Shown here: one piece after another, positions 1 to 7,436 of the stretch | Position numbering within the stretch: the first letter of the stretch is position 1 | Layout: every line of letters begins with the position of its first letter | Assembly: GCA_024403795.1 (NCBI GenBank) | Contig: JAKSRD010000023.1 | Location: 1 to 36,104, forward strand | Source of the DNA: Saccharofermentans sp. | Lineage (GTDB): Bacteria > Bacillota > Clostridia > Saccharofermentanales > Saccharofermentanaceae | Length of the DNA stretch: 36,104 nucleotides | Direction: 5' to 3' | Translations under genes and position numbers: made by a program | The notes under the pieces: generated by a model | What the model saw: the letters and a program-made list of their open reading frames with translations, nothing else | Told to the model about the DNA's origin: nothing | Databases searched by the model: none

Positions 1-10
1 TTTTACTACA

Positions 11-41
11 GAAAAAGTCCCGGAGGACTCCGTTTGGGACT
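11..41 (-). terminator. Rho-independent terminator, second of the tandem pair
   Basis: This has the same stem as the copy at 71-102 (arms 16-21 and 36-41), followed on the minus strand by TTTTTC. It is a back-up terminator by duplication. Confidence 0.5.
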
Positions 42-70
42 TTCCCGGGACAAAACAACGTTTTTACTAC

Positions 71-102
71 AAAAAAAGTCCCGGAGGACTCCGTTTGGGA
101 CT
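71..102 (-). terminator. Rho-independent terminator, first of a tandem pair
   Basis: Read on the minus strand, AGTCCC pairs with GGGACT (77-102) and is followed directly by six to seven T residues (71-76). It lies about 100 bp beyond the stop of the aldo/keto reductase gene. Confidence 0.6.
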
Positions 103-140
103 CTTCTGAGCCAAAAAGTACCAGAATGCAGCATGCATAA

Positions 141-172
141 GGGGTGCCTCAAAAGCTGATCTGAGACACCCC
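141..172 (-). terminator. Hairpin just past the aldo/keto reductase stop
   Basis: The arms GGGGTGCCTC (141-150) and GAGACACCCC (163-172) pair with one mismatch around a 12-nt loop. The T-run is weak on both strands, so it may be an RNA-stabilising hairpin or an inefficient terminator rather than the main stop signal. Confidence 0.4.
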
Positions 173-204
173 TTTGAATCGATCATAAGTCAGATAATGT
201 TATG

Positions 205-1338
205 TCATCCCTGAGCTTCGAACTTCTCAACTGCTTCCTTCATGATCGTCGTGATCGGGAGGTGCTGAGGGCAGACGCCTTCGCACTGACCGCATTCGAT
301 ACAGGCAGAAGCTTTTCCGTTGCCGTCTCTCTCGACGAGACCGTTGTAGAAGAACTGCGGTCTCATGTCGCCGGGGAACTTACGTCTTGAATTAACTGCA
401 TTGATGACATCAGGAATGCTTATCCTCATCGGACAACCGTCAACACAGTATCTGCAAGCGGTGCAGCCGATAAGATTAATACGGGACATGGCCTCGACCA
501 CCTTGCCGATCGCAGCCTTCTCATCATCACTCAACGGCTCGAAAGCCTTGAATGTGGCGAGGTTATCTTCCATCTGATCTGCAGTAGTCATGCCGCTTAA
601 GATGGTAGCAACTCCGGGAAGGCTTCCGACAAAACGGAATGCCCAGGAAGCTACGGACTTATCGGGACGAACGCTCTTCAGGATATCAGTGCACTCATCA
701 TCGTGATTTGCGAGTCTTCCGCCCTTGCAGGGTTCCATGACGATGATCGGGATATTGCGCTCTACAAGGATGTTGTAGAGAGCGCCGGACTGAATGAGAG
801 GATCCTCCCAGTCAGCATAGTTAAGCTGGATCTGAACGAACTCCACTTCCGGATGTGCATCCAGTATCTTTACGAGCAATTCGGGTGAGCCGTGATATGA
901 GAAACCGAAGTGACGGATCTTGCCTTCAGCCTTCTTCGCGATACCCCAGTTGAAGCAATCGTACTTCTCATAGGAATCGATGTTGTTGCCGTCCTCAATG
1001 CTGTGAAGGAGGTAAAAATCGAAGTAATCAACTCCGCATCTGTCGAGCTGCTCGTTGAAGATCTTATCTCTGTCTTCCAAAGATTGAATACACCAGCACG
1101 GAAGCTTGGAAGCAACAGTGAAGGAATCTCTCGGATGACGCTTTACGATCGCTTCCTTAACGGCTTTCTCGGAGTTGCCGCCGTGATAAACATATGCAGT
1201 GTCGAAATAATTAAAACCTGCATCGAGATAAGCATCGACCATATCACAGACTTTGGCAATATCGATAACTCCGTCATTCTCGGGAAGTCTCATAAGACCA
1301 AAACCGATCTTGGGCATCTCGTTCATGTTTAAGCTCAT
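205..1338 (-). CDS. Aldo/keto reductase with C-terminal double 4Fe-4S ferredoxin domain
   Basis: A predicted NAD(P)H- or ferredoxin-linked oxidoreductase of the aldo/keto reductase superfamily, Fe-S subgroup, in the cytoplasm; the substrate is unknown. The 377 residues form an AKR TIM barrel (about 8-285) with the catalytic tetrad visible in FDTAYVYHGG (Asp, Tyr), ASKLP (Lys) and LLHS (His). Two cysteine clusters follow: C292, C295, C298, C302 in CTACRYCVDGCP, and C346, C349, C352, C356 in CIECGQCEGVCP, typical of two 4Fe-4S sites. The ATG at 1338 is preceded by GGAGGTG. The gene has its own -10 box and a dyad in the 103-bp gap after cysK, so it is probably a separate unit, although read-through from the lar/cysK operon is possible because no strong terminator is seen in that gap. 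Length and motifs are normal for the family. Confidence 0.9.
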   Translation of the reverse strand: MSLNMNEMPKIGFGLMRLPENDGVIDIAKVCDMVDAYLDAGFNYFDTAYVYHGGNSEKAVKEAIVKRHPRDSFTVASKLPCWCIQSLEDRDKIFNEQLDRCGVDYFDFYLLHSIEDGNNIDSYEKYDCFNWGIAKKAEGKIRHFGFSYHGSPELLVKILDAHPEVEFVQIQLNYADWEDPLIQSGALYNILVERNIPIIVMEPCKGGRLANHDDECTDILKSVRPDKSVASWAFRFVGSLPGVATILSGMTTADQMEDNLATFKAFEPLSDDEKAAIGKVVEAMSRINLIGCTACRYCVDGCPMRISIPDVINAVNSRRKFPGDMRPQFFYNGLVERDGNGKASACIECGQCEGVCPQHLPITTIMKEAVEKFEAQG

Positions 1339-1379
1339 AGTTACACCTCCGATGATCGAGTATTTATCAGTATGTTTGA

Positions 1380-1425
1380 ATTATAAACGAACGATTGCAA
1401 ACAGTATTGTCTATAACGGTTCGTT
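1380..1425 (-). promoter_or_regulatory. Promoter with 40-bp dyad for the Fe-S aldo/keto reductase
   Basis: A perfect TATAAT (-10) lies at 1385-1380 on the minus strand with no clear -35. Directly upstream, the arms AACGAAC (1386-1392) and GTTCGTT (1419-1425) are perfectly inverted over a 26-nt centre and extend imperfectly inward. The position over the -35 region suggests an operator for an activator or repressor not identified here. Confidence 0.5.
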
Positions 1426-1441
1426 TTTGTAGATTTTTCTT

Positions 1442-2374
1442 TTATTCTGCAAAGAGTTTTGTAGACAGGTAACGGTCACCCGTGTCGCATAAAAGGACGA
1501 CTATCGTCTTGCCCTTATTCTCGGGACGCTTTGCAAGCTCTATTGAGGCATGAAGCGCCGCACCGGAAGAGATGCCGACAAGGATCCCCTCCTTTTTGCC
1601 GATGAGCCTTCCGGCTTCGTATGCTTCATCGCTCGTGACCGTGATTATCTCATCGTAGATCTTTGTGTTAAGAACGTCTGGAACAAAGTTCGCGCCGATT
1701 CCCTGGATCTCGTGAGGACCGGCAATGCCCTTGCTCAGGAGAGGCGAATCCGAGGGTTCTACAGCAACGACTTTGACCTGTTTGTTTTGTGCTTTGAGAT
1801 ACTCACCGACACCGGTGATGGTGCCGCCGGTTCCGACTGCGGATACAAAGATATCGACTTCGCCGTCTGTATCTTCCCATATCTCTGGACCGGTCGTCTT
1901 ACGGTGTGCTTCAGGATTTGCGGGGTTGTCGAACTGACCTGCAATGATGCTTCCGGGATTCTCGATAGAGAGTTCTTTTGCTTTCTCGATCGCACCGCTC
2001 ATACCCTTGGCGCCTTCGGTCAGGATGACCTCCGCACCGTATGCCTTGATTATCTGGATCCGCTCAACGCTCATCGTGTCGGGCATTACGATGATCACGC
2101 GGTAACCTTTCGCTGCGGCAACTGAAGCAAGACCTATTCCGGTATTTCCGCTCGTGGGTTCGATTATGATCCCGCCTTCCTTAAGCCTGCCGGATCTCTC
2201 CGCGTCTTCGATCATCTCTCTTGCGACACGATCCTTTGCACTTCCTGCGGGATTCAGATATTCGAGCTTTGCGACTACCTTTGCTTCAAGTCCGAACATC
2301 TTCTCAAGATGCGTAAGTTCAAGAAGCGGTGTTCTTCCGATGAGCTGATCTGCTGATGTATATATCCTTGCCAT
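1442..2374 (-). CDS. cysK: Cysteine synthase (O-acetylserine sulfhydrylase)
   Basis: A cytoplasmic PLP enzyme that makes cysteine from O-acetylserine and sulfide. The 310 residues match the family length. K47 in NPAGSAKDR is the Schiff-base lysine, TSGNTG (74-79) binds substrate, and GTGGTITG (181-188) cradles the PLP phosphate; CDTGDRYLS near the C-terminus is also typical. The start is preceded by GGAG at 7 nt. It begins 15 bp after larC, making it the last gene of the DtxR-membrane proteins-larEBC operon. In that setting it may supply cysteine, or compete for sulfide, in nickel-pincer cofactor synthesis; that link is inference. The homologous CysM and cystathionine beta-synthase are less likely given the sequence, but substrate preference cannot be proven by eye. 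Confidence 0.93.
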   Translation of the reverse strand: MARIYTSADQLIGRTPLLELTHLEKMFGLEAKVVAKLEYLNPAGSAKDRVAREMIEDAERSGRLKEGGIIIEPTSGNTGIGLASVAAAKGYRVIIVMPDTMSVERIQIIKAYGAEVILTEGAKGMSGAIEKAKELSIENPGSIIAGQFDNPANPEAHRKTTGPEIWEDTDGEVDIFVSAVGTGGTITGVGEYLKAQNKQVKVVAVEPSDSPLLSKGIAGPHEIQGIGANFVPDVLNTKIYDEIITVTSDEAYEAGRLIGKKEGILVGISSGAALHASIELAKRPENKGKTIVVLLCDTGDRYLSTKLFAE

Positions 2375-2389
2375 GTTATTCTCCGATCC

Positions 2390-3634
2390 TTATCTCTCGC
2401 TGTCCGCAAGCTCTGCGACGTCGTCATATTCGGGCTTTACCCTTGTAACGCCGAAGCCTTCGGATATCTTGAGCCTTGCTTTCCCGAGTCTTGTGGTGAC
2501 CTCTTCCTCGCGGCGGCTGAGTCTGAACCTTGCCGCTTCGCTGTATCTGATCCCGATCGTTGTGGTGTTCTCGAAGATCAGTCTTGCAAACTTCTCCTTC
2601 TCCTCCGGTCTCACGAGACACGTCAGAAGGATCCCCGGACGGTTCTTCTTCATGAAGACCGATGTGGTAAATACATCAAGAGCACCCTCTTCAATGAGCA
2701 CGCCCGTCGCATAACCGATCTCTTCACCCGTCATGTCGTCAACATTGCACTCCATCTCGATGACCAGATCGCTCTCGTCACCGTCTTCGCCGAGGAAAGA
2801 TCTCAGCATGTTTGCTTTCTCAAAATCCTTCTTGCCCATGCCGTATCCGATCTTGCTTATCGTCATGATCGGCCTTCTTCCGAAGCTGTCTGCAAAGTGT
2901 CTGATGAGCGCTGCTCCGGTGGGTGTAAGAAGTTCGCCCTCTATGTCTCCGCTGTATGTCGGAATGCCCTCAATTATGTGTGCCGTGGCAGGTGCGGGAA
3001 CCGGAAGGATTCCGTGCGCGCATCTTACCTGACCGTAACCGGTAGCGAGCGGTGAGACGATTATCCTGTCCGGTGCGATCTCTTCAAGGAGCACACAGAC
3101 ACCGACAATGTCGGCTACCGCATCCATGGTTCCGACCTCATGGAAATGGATCTCCGATATATCCCTGCCGTGAGCTTTGCTCTCGGCTTCTGCTATGAGC
3201 GTATATACGGAAAGCGCATCGCCCTTAACCTTGTCAGAGACATCAAGACCGTTGATGATCGCCTCAATGTCACTCATATGTGTGTGATGGTGATGGTGGT
3301 GCTCAACTTCGAGCTCTCCTTCATGGTGATGTTCTTCATCGTGGCTGTGCTCGTGATGCTCATGATGTTCTTCCTCGCGGTGATCGTGAACATGCTCATC
3401 GTGATGAAGTTCATGCATGTGTTCGTCCTCTTCAACGCCAAGAGCCACAACACGAGCATGCGTTCCTTCTATCCCGCACTTTATGCTCGATTCCAGACAG
3501 TAAGTAACATCCGGGATCCCCAACGAATTCAATCTGTCCTCACAGGCCTTAACGTCACCCGTAAGTTCGGCCAAAGATGCGAGAAGCATGTCGCCTGCCG
3601 CACCCATGTTGCATTCAATATACAAAGTCTTCAT
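2390..3634 (-). CDS. larC: Nickel insertion protein LarC, unsplit, with histidine-rich loop
   Basis: LarC is the CTP-dependent cyclometallase that inserts nickel into the pyridinium-dithiocarboxylate mononucleotide to finish the nickel-pincer cofactor. The 414 residues cover the whole family: an N-terminal domain from MKTLYIECNMGAAGDM, a histidine-rich insert at 72-119 with 23 His among many Glu and Asp, the FHEVGTMDAVADI motif, and the C-terminal half with MECNVDDMTGEEIG. In Lactobacillus plantarum the gene is read as LarC1 plus a programmed frameshift to LarC2; here one continuous frame is seen. The Shine-Dalgarno GGAGGT is embedded in the last codons of larB, which ends 2 bp before this ATG. 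The His-rich stretch very likely binds or stores nickel. Confidence 0.94.
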   Translation of the reverse strand: MKTLYIECNMGAAGDMLLASLAELTGDVKACEDRLNSLGIPDVTYCLESSIKCGIEGTHARVVALGVEEDEHMHELHHDEHVHDHREEEHHEHHEHSHDEEHHHEGELEVEHHHHHHTHMSDIEAIINGLDVSDKVKGDALSVYTLIAEAESKAHGRDISEIHFHEVGTMDAVADIVGVCVLLEEIAPDRIIVSPLATGYGQVRCAHGILPVPAPATAHIIEGIPTYSGDIEGELLTPTGAALIRHFADSFGRRPIMTISKIGYGMGKKDFEKANMLRSFLGEDGDESDLVIEMECNVDDMTGEEIGYATGVLIEEGALDVFTTSVFMKKNRPGILLTCLVRPEEKEKFARLIFENTTTIGIRYSEAARFRLSRREEEVTTRLGKARLKISEGFGVTRVKPEYDDVAELADSER

Positions 3635-3636
3635 GT

Positions 3637-4377
3637 TTAACCTCCGATATGGTTGATCATGCTCGCGGAGTATCCCGCTCCGAAGCCGTTGTCGATATTA
3701 ACTGTCGTTACACCGCTCGCACATGAATTGAGCATGCTGAGAAGTGCCGCAAGTCCTTCAAAGGATGCACCGTATCCGACACTCGTGGGAACTGCGATAA
3801 CAGGACAGTCCACAAGGCCTCCGATGACGCTCGCAAGTGCTCCCTCCATGCCTGCGATCGCGATGACCACGCTCGCGCTCATAAGTTCTTCTGTATGTGA
3901 TAAGAGGCGCTGAATGCCTGATACTCCTACATCGTAGATGCGCTGAACCCTGTTGCCGAGAAGCTCGGCCGTAACCGCAGCTTCCTCAGCTACCGGCAGA
4001 TCGGATGTTCCTGCAGTCGCGACAACGATCGTCCCCTTCGCACTTACTTCGGGAATGATGCCTGCCGCAGCGATCCTTGCTTCCTTATAGTACTTGACCG
4101 GTACCGTAAGCTCTCCGGCCTTCTCCTCCGTAAGCCTCGTGATGATAACCGTTTTCTGACCTGCTTCAAGAAGGCTCCCGGTGATCTTATCTATCTGTTC
4201 CGGAGTCTTTCCTTCACCGTAGATCACTTCCGGTATGCCCTGCCTTATTCCTCTGTGAAGATCCGGCTTCGCAAATCCGAGATCGACGAAAGGCTTCATC
4301 TTAAGCCTGATCTCAGCTTCCTCCGGAGTCATCTCTCCGGAAGCAACCTTCTCCAAAATCTCCCGCGCATCATTCAT
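3637..4377 (-). CDS. larB: Nickel-pincer cofactor biosynthesis protein LarB
   Basis: LarB carboxylates nicotinic acid adenine dinucleotide at C5 and hydrolyses the phosphoanhydride to give the dicarboxylate mononucleotide, the first step to the nickel-pincer cofactor. The 246 residues show an N-terminal helical part (1-60) and a PurE-like (AIR carboxylase) domain with the signatures AGTSDLPVAEEA, GMEGALASVIGGL, AVPTSVGYG and NIDNGFGAG. The start overlaps the larE stop as ATGA, and the stop lies 2 bp before larC, so the three genes are translationally linked. Full length; nothing appears missing. Confidence 0.94.
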   Translation of the reverse strand: MNDAREILEKVASGEMTPEEAEIRLKMKPFVDLGFAKPDLHRGIRQGIPEVIYGEGKTPEQIDKITGSLLEAGQKTVIITRLTEEKAGELTVPVKYYKEARIAAAGIIPEVSAKGTIVVATAGTSDLPVAEEAAVTAELLGNRVQRIYDVGVSGIQRLLSHTEELMSASVVIAIAGMEGALASVIGGLVDCPVIAVPTSVGYGASFEGLAALLSMLNSCASGVTTVNIDNGFGAGYSASMINHIGG

Positions 4378-5201
4378 GTCTTTACCTCTTTGCTCCCCAG
4401 GGCCTCATTCATGCTCCCGGTACGGTAACCGTCCATATCCATTGTCACATATCTGAAGCCGAGATGCCTGAGTTCTTCCGATATTCTCTTGCGAAGTTCC
4501 TCCTGCATCATCTTCACGATGTCATCAGGCGATGCTTCTATCCTTGCAATGTCGCCGTGCACTCGTACACGTATTCCATCAAAACCGAGGCTCTTAATGA
4601 ACCTCTCGGCACTTGCGACACGCACAAGGCCTTCGTCCGTAATCTTCTCGCCGTACGCGAATCTCGATGCAAGACAAGCTGCCGACGGACTGTTCCATGT
4701 CGGAAGCTCTGCTTTCCGGGAAAGCTCGCGGATGTCTATTTTCGCGAGGTTTGCATCCTTCAGAGGGCTGATCACTCCGAGTTCTTTTACGGCGCGCATT
4801 CCGGGCCTGTAATCGCCCTCATCGTCAGCATTGCTTCCGTCAGAGACCTTGTCCGTTCCGAATCTTTCCGCAGCATTCTTTATGCTCTCGAAAATCTTCC
4901 GCTTACAGTGATAGCACCTGTTCGGCGGATTGTCCGCGAACTGCCCGACCTCGAAAACATCAAAGTCAATGATCTCCTGCTTCACGCCGATCTTCTCACA
5001 GAAGGCCTTCGTTCTTTCAAGCTCCTCCTCCGTAAGCACCTGTGAACTCACGGTTACGGCGATCACATCGTCGCCCAGGATCTCGTGTGCCTTATAAAGA
5101 AGATATGTTGAATCGACTCCGCCTGAAAAAGCGACCGCCAGTCTCCCGGCGGCCTTGATGATCTCTGTTAATGCAATCTCTTTATCTTTAAGCTCTGACA
5201 T
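4374..5201 (-). CDS. larE: Sulfur insertion protein LarE (ATP-dependent, three-cysteine type)
   Basis: LarE adenylates the pyridinium carboxylates and replaces oxygen by sulfur in nickel-pincer cofactor synthesis. With the ATG at 5201 it has 275 residues; an in-frame ATG 27 codons upstream would overlap the previous gene and is not preferred. The PP-loop SGGVDS is at 26-31. Three cysteines stand out: C96 and C99 in NRCYHCK and C176 in SAACLASR. The L. plantarum enzyme uses Cys176 as a sacrificial sulfur donor, whereas some LarE proteins (Thermotoga type, from memory) hold a 4Fe-4S cluster on three cysteines; this one matches the latter. It starts 5 bp after the upstream membrane-protein stop and overlaps larB by 4 bp. 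Confidence 0.93.
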   Translation of the reverse strand: MSELKDKEIALTEIIKAAGRLAVAFSGGVDSTYLLYKAHEILGDDVIAVTVSSQVLTEEELERTKAFCEKIGVKQEIIDFDVFEVGQFADNPPNRCYHCKRKIFESIKNAAERFGTDKVSDGSNADDEGDYRPGMRAVKELGVISPLKDANLAKIDIRELSRKAELPTWNSPSAACLASRFAYGEKITDEGLVRVASAERFIKSLGFDGIRVRVHGDIARIEASPDDIVKMMQEELRKRISEELRHLGFRYVTMDMDGYRTGSMNEALGSKEVKT

Positions 5202-5206
5202 CTGAT

Positions 5207-5521
5207 TTATTTCTTCGCTTTGGCCGATGACTTCGCTTTGAACTTGCCGGCAGGATCTTTGATGAGAAGAACTGCTATCCATATCACCAACCCCAATGCG
5301 ACGACCGTCAGACCGAGGTAACTGTCGTTAAGCATCTCGGCAGGTGCCTGATCGAAATACTCTGCGCCGGCTTCGATATATTCGGCTACTGCATCCACGA
5401 GCCACATAAGACTCGCGCCCCAATAGATAAGAGCAAGCGTGCCGAGTTTTCTCTCGGCCTTGATGTTATACCAGCATATCGTCGCGACCGACGCTGCCAA
5501 AACCGTTATGAGAAGCGTCAT
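5207..5521 (-). CDS. Small three-TM membrane protein in the lar operon
   Basis: I do not recognise a named family. The 104 residues give hydrophobic segments at about 1-18, 27-46 and 68-88, an acidic amphipathic stretch between the second and third (EYIEAGAEYFDQAPAEM), and a lysine-rich C-terminal tail (KFKAKSSAKAKK) expected in the cytoplasm. It sits between another small membrane protein (18 bp upstream) and larE (5 bp downstream), so it is almost certainly co-translated with the cofactor genes. Plausible roles are metal (nickel) transport, membrane anchoring of the pathway, or a membrane target of the cofactor; all are inference. Confidence 0.75.
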   Translation of the reverse strand: MTLLITVLAASVATICWYNIKAERKLGTLALIYWGASLMWLVDAVAEYIEAGAEYFDQAPAEMLNDSYLGLTVVALGLVIWIAVLLIKDPAGKFKAKSSAKAKK

Positions 5522-5539
5522 TTCCTGCTTTCCTGAGCG

Positions 5540-5896
5540 TTAAGCCGGATTGCTTGCTTCAGTCTGTGATGACTTCTTCATTGCAGCTGATACTGCGACC
5601 ATTACGAGCCACGCAGACGTTACAACGATCGACATTGCAACTCCGTTCGTAGCCATCTCGCGAAGCATCTCAGCTACTGACTGAGGCTCAGCAGCAGCCG
5701 TAAGGAACGGGAACCAGGGAGTGATCTCACCGTGCCATACATGCTCAAGTGTAAGGAGAGCCGTGCCGCCCCAAAGCATCTTGTTAAGCCAGTCCATCTT
5801 CTGAATAAAGATGCTGTCGGAACCTTTCTTATCGCCGATCTTCTTGATCACTGTAGTAACGATTGCCTCAGCGGCAGGAACTATAACACATGCCAT
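5540..5896 (-). CDS. Small membrane protein paired with the downstream gene in the lar operon
   Basis: This is a 118-residue protein, starting at the ATG at 5896, which has AAGGAG 8 nt upstream; an in-frame ATG ten codons earlier lacks a site. It opens MACVIVPAAEAIVTTVIKK, with a hydrophobic N-terminus, a second hydrophobic segment around 40-52 containing LLTLEHVWHGE, and a third around 85-105. The His and Glu in LEHVWHGE could bind metal. Family unknown to me. It lies 43 bp after the DtxR-like regulator and 18 bp before the second small membrane protein, so the two probably form a complex. Confidence 0.75.
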   Translation of the reverse strand: MACVIVPAAEAIVTTVIKKIGDKKGSDSIFIQKMDWLNKMLWGGTALLTLEHVWHGEITPWFPFLTAAAEPQSVAEMLREMATNGVAMSIVVTSAWLVMVAVSAAMKKSSQTEASNPA

Positions 5897-5939
5897 AGGG
5901 AATACTCCTTTTAATATAAAACTCATGACCTGAATTCTA

Positions 5940-6314
5940 TCACAGCTCTATGTGCTCGCAAAGTGCATTGAATGTCTCGTCGGAAATATCGTGCTCGATC
6001 CTGCACGCATCCTCCTCCGCCGTCTTCGGATCGACGCCGAGCTTAATGAAGACCTCCGTCAGAAGCTTGTGCTTCCGGTATGTTTTCTCCGCGATCTCCA
6101 ACCCCTTAGGTGTCAGTGTGATCTTTCCCGAACGGTCCATGTCTATGTAACCTTCCTCACGCAGACGCTTCATCGCATTGCTGACACTCGGTTTGGTAAC
6201 GCCGAGATGAGTTGCGATGTCAACAGAACGAACGACCTTATTCTCTTCTTGCAGCATGATCATCGTCTCGAGATAATCCTCCGAAGACTTGCCGATCCCG
6301 TAATCTACTCTCAT
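5940..6314 (-). CDS. DtxR/MntR-family metal-dependent repressor
   Basis: A cytoplasmic DNA-binding protein of 124 residues: winged helix-turn-helix (about 8-70, with VDIATHLGVTKPSVSNAMKR) and a metal-binding dimerisation domain. The likely metal ligands are D13, E16, H82, E86, C104, E107 and H108 (in DACRIEHDIS), the MntR/DtxR pattern. There is no SH3-like third domain, as in MntR. The AAGGAG site lies 7 nt upstream of the ATG. As first gene of the lar operon, with a near-perfect palindrome upstream at 6407-6424, it probably autoregulates the operon in response to a divalent metal. Nickel would make sense biologically, but iron or manganese cannot be excluded from sequence. Confidence 0.88.
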   Translation of the reverse strand: MRVDYGIGKSSEDYLETMIMLQEENKVVRSVDIATHLGVTKPSVSNAMKRLREEGYIDMDRSGKITLTPKGLEIAEKTYRKHKLLTEVFIKLGVDPKTAEEDACRIEHDISDETFNALCEHIEL

Positions 6315-6406
6315 TCATGGCTCCTTACTCGTTCTTGAGGTGATTTTGCTCGCTTTCACTACGCGCTTGTTTTCGAGCAGTTTGTTGTCGCGTGCGCCGT
6401 GCGCGC

Positions 6407-6424
6407 AGTTAACTTAAGCTAACT
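6407..6424. promoter_or_regulatory. Probable DtxR-type operator
   Basis: AGTTAACTTAAGCTAACT is an 18-bp palindrome with a single mismatched pair. It lies 93 bp upstream of the metal regulator start. A TTGTCA on the minus strand about 13 bp further upstream could be the -35, which would place the palindrome over the -10 and start site, the usual arrangement for repression. The spacing to a -10 is not clear. The rest of 6315-6572 holds a GC-rich leader and the divergent promoter. Confidence 0.55.
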
Positions 6425-6543
6425 TTCTTTCTGACAATACTATACCCCCATTCAGCAGCCTTGCAATGCCGATCATGTACCGCGCAAAAACATATTTTGA
6501 TATCAATCGGACCTATTGTTACTGTGTTTGCCGTTAATGCAGG

Positions 6544-6549
6544 TATAAT
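6544..6549 (+). promoter_or_regulatory. -10 box for the DUF3737 gene
   Basis: TATAAT lies 23 bp upstream of the ATG at 6573; GAGGT precedes the start. No good -35 is visible at the usual spacing. Confidence 0.5.
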
Positions 6550-6572
6550 ATGGTTCGAAAGCGAGGTATGTC

Positions 6573-7409
6573 ATGGACATTATTGAGGATCTGACTTTGG
6601 ATGAAGAGCGCGCCCTTTACGGAAGAAGCGATCTGATCGTTAAGAATTGCAGGTTTGACGGTCCTGCCGACGGCGAGAGTGCTCTGAAGGAGTGCAGCAA
6701 CATCACCGTGGAGAACACATTCTGCAACCTCAGATATCCTTTTTGGCATGTTCACGGACTCAATATCTCATCGACCGAGATGACGGACAAATGCCGCGCC
6801 GCGCTCTGGTATTCGGACAACGTAAAGATCAGCGGGACAAAACTTCACGGTATCAAGGCGTTACGGGAATGCTCTTCCGTTGAGATCACGGATTCGTCGA
6901 TAATATCGCCGGAATTCGGCTGGTCGGTGCATGGCCTTACACTTACCGATGTTACTGCCGAATCCGAATATTTCCTTATGAGAGCTTCTGACCTCAGTCT
7001 CAGAAACGTTACCCTGAACGGAAAATATTCTTTCCAGTATGTCGAAAACGCGGAGATCGTGAATTCCGAGCTCAACACCAAGGATGCCTTCTGGCATTCA
7101 CGCGGAGTAACCGTGCTCGATTCCGTGATCAACGGCGAATACCTGGGCTGGTATTCCGAAGGCCTGACGCTCATCAACTGCCGCATCAAGGGAACCCAGC
7201 CATTGTGCTACTGCAAGAATCTTACTCTCGTTAACTGCGTGATGACCGATTGCGATCTGGCCTTTGAACGTTCGGAAGTTACCGCGAACATAATGACTCC
7301 CGTTCTCAGTATCAAGAATCCTTTGTCGGGACAAATCGCCGTTCCTTCTGTCGGAGAGATAATCCGCGATATACCGGAAGCCAAAGGCGAGATAATCATC
7401 AAAGGATAA
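6573..7409 (+). CDS. DUF3737 family beta-helix protein
   Basis: The 278 residues are built of short repeats of the type (N/S)-x-x-(L/I/V)-x-(N/D)-(S/C/T), each with a Phe/Trp-containing turn (YPFWHVHGLNI, EFGWSVHGLTL, DAFWHSRGVTV, YLGWYSEGLTL), as expected for a right-handed parallel beta-helix. This matches what I remember of DUF3737, a widespread Firmicutes and Bacteroidetes family of unknown function. There is no signal peptide or TM segment, so it is cytoplasmic. It is monocistronic, divergent from the lar operon and convergent with the MscS gene. The Cys residues spread over the turns are a family trait. Confidence 0.85.
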   Translation: MDIIEDLTLDEERALYGRSDLIVKNCRFDGPADGESALKECSNITVENTFCNLRYPFWHVHGLNISSTEMTDKCRAALWYSDNVKISGTKLHGIKALRECSSVEITDSSIISPEFGWSVHGLTLTDVTAESEYFLMRASDLSLRNVTLNGKYSFQYVENAEIVNSELNTKDAFWHSRGVTVLDSVINGEYLGWYSEGLTLINCRIKGTQPLCYCKNLTLVNCVMTDCDLAFERSEVTANIMTPVLSIKNPLSGQIAVPSVGEIIRDIPEAKGEIIIKG

Positions 7410-7436
7410 TGACGGCACTGACTGCCGCCCGGCTCT

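Larger units (their letters stand above)
1..102. repeat. Two direct copies of a 41-bp hairpin unit, period 61 bp
   Basis: Positions 1-41 and 62-102 are identical except at one base (position 11 against 72). Each copy holds the arms AGTCCC and GGGACT around an inner GGA/TCC stem, followed on the minus strand by a run of T. The 20 bp between the copies contain the palindrome TCCCGGGA. The array may continue to the left of the window. The two copies look like a duplicated terminator downstream of the aldo/keto reductase gene. Confidence 0.8.

Noticed and set aside
1..102. Short CRISPR-like array (41-bp repeat, 20-bp spacer)
   Set aside because: Only two units, hairpin plus T-run terminator structure, no cas genes nearby.
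3140..3640. Plus-strand frame of 166 codons with hydrophobic sequence opposite larC
   Set aside because: The hydrophobic stretch is the antisense of the His-rich codons of larC (His codons read as Met/Val), a shadow.
6315..6406. NiCo-type riboswitch in the leader of the metal regulator
   Set aside because: GC-rich hairpins are present but I cannot match the conserved four-way junction of that class.
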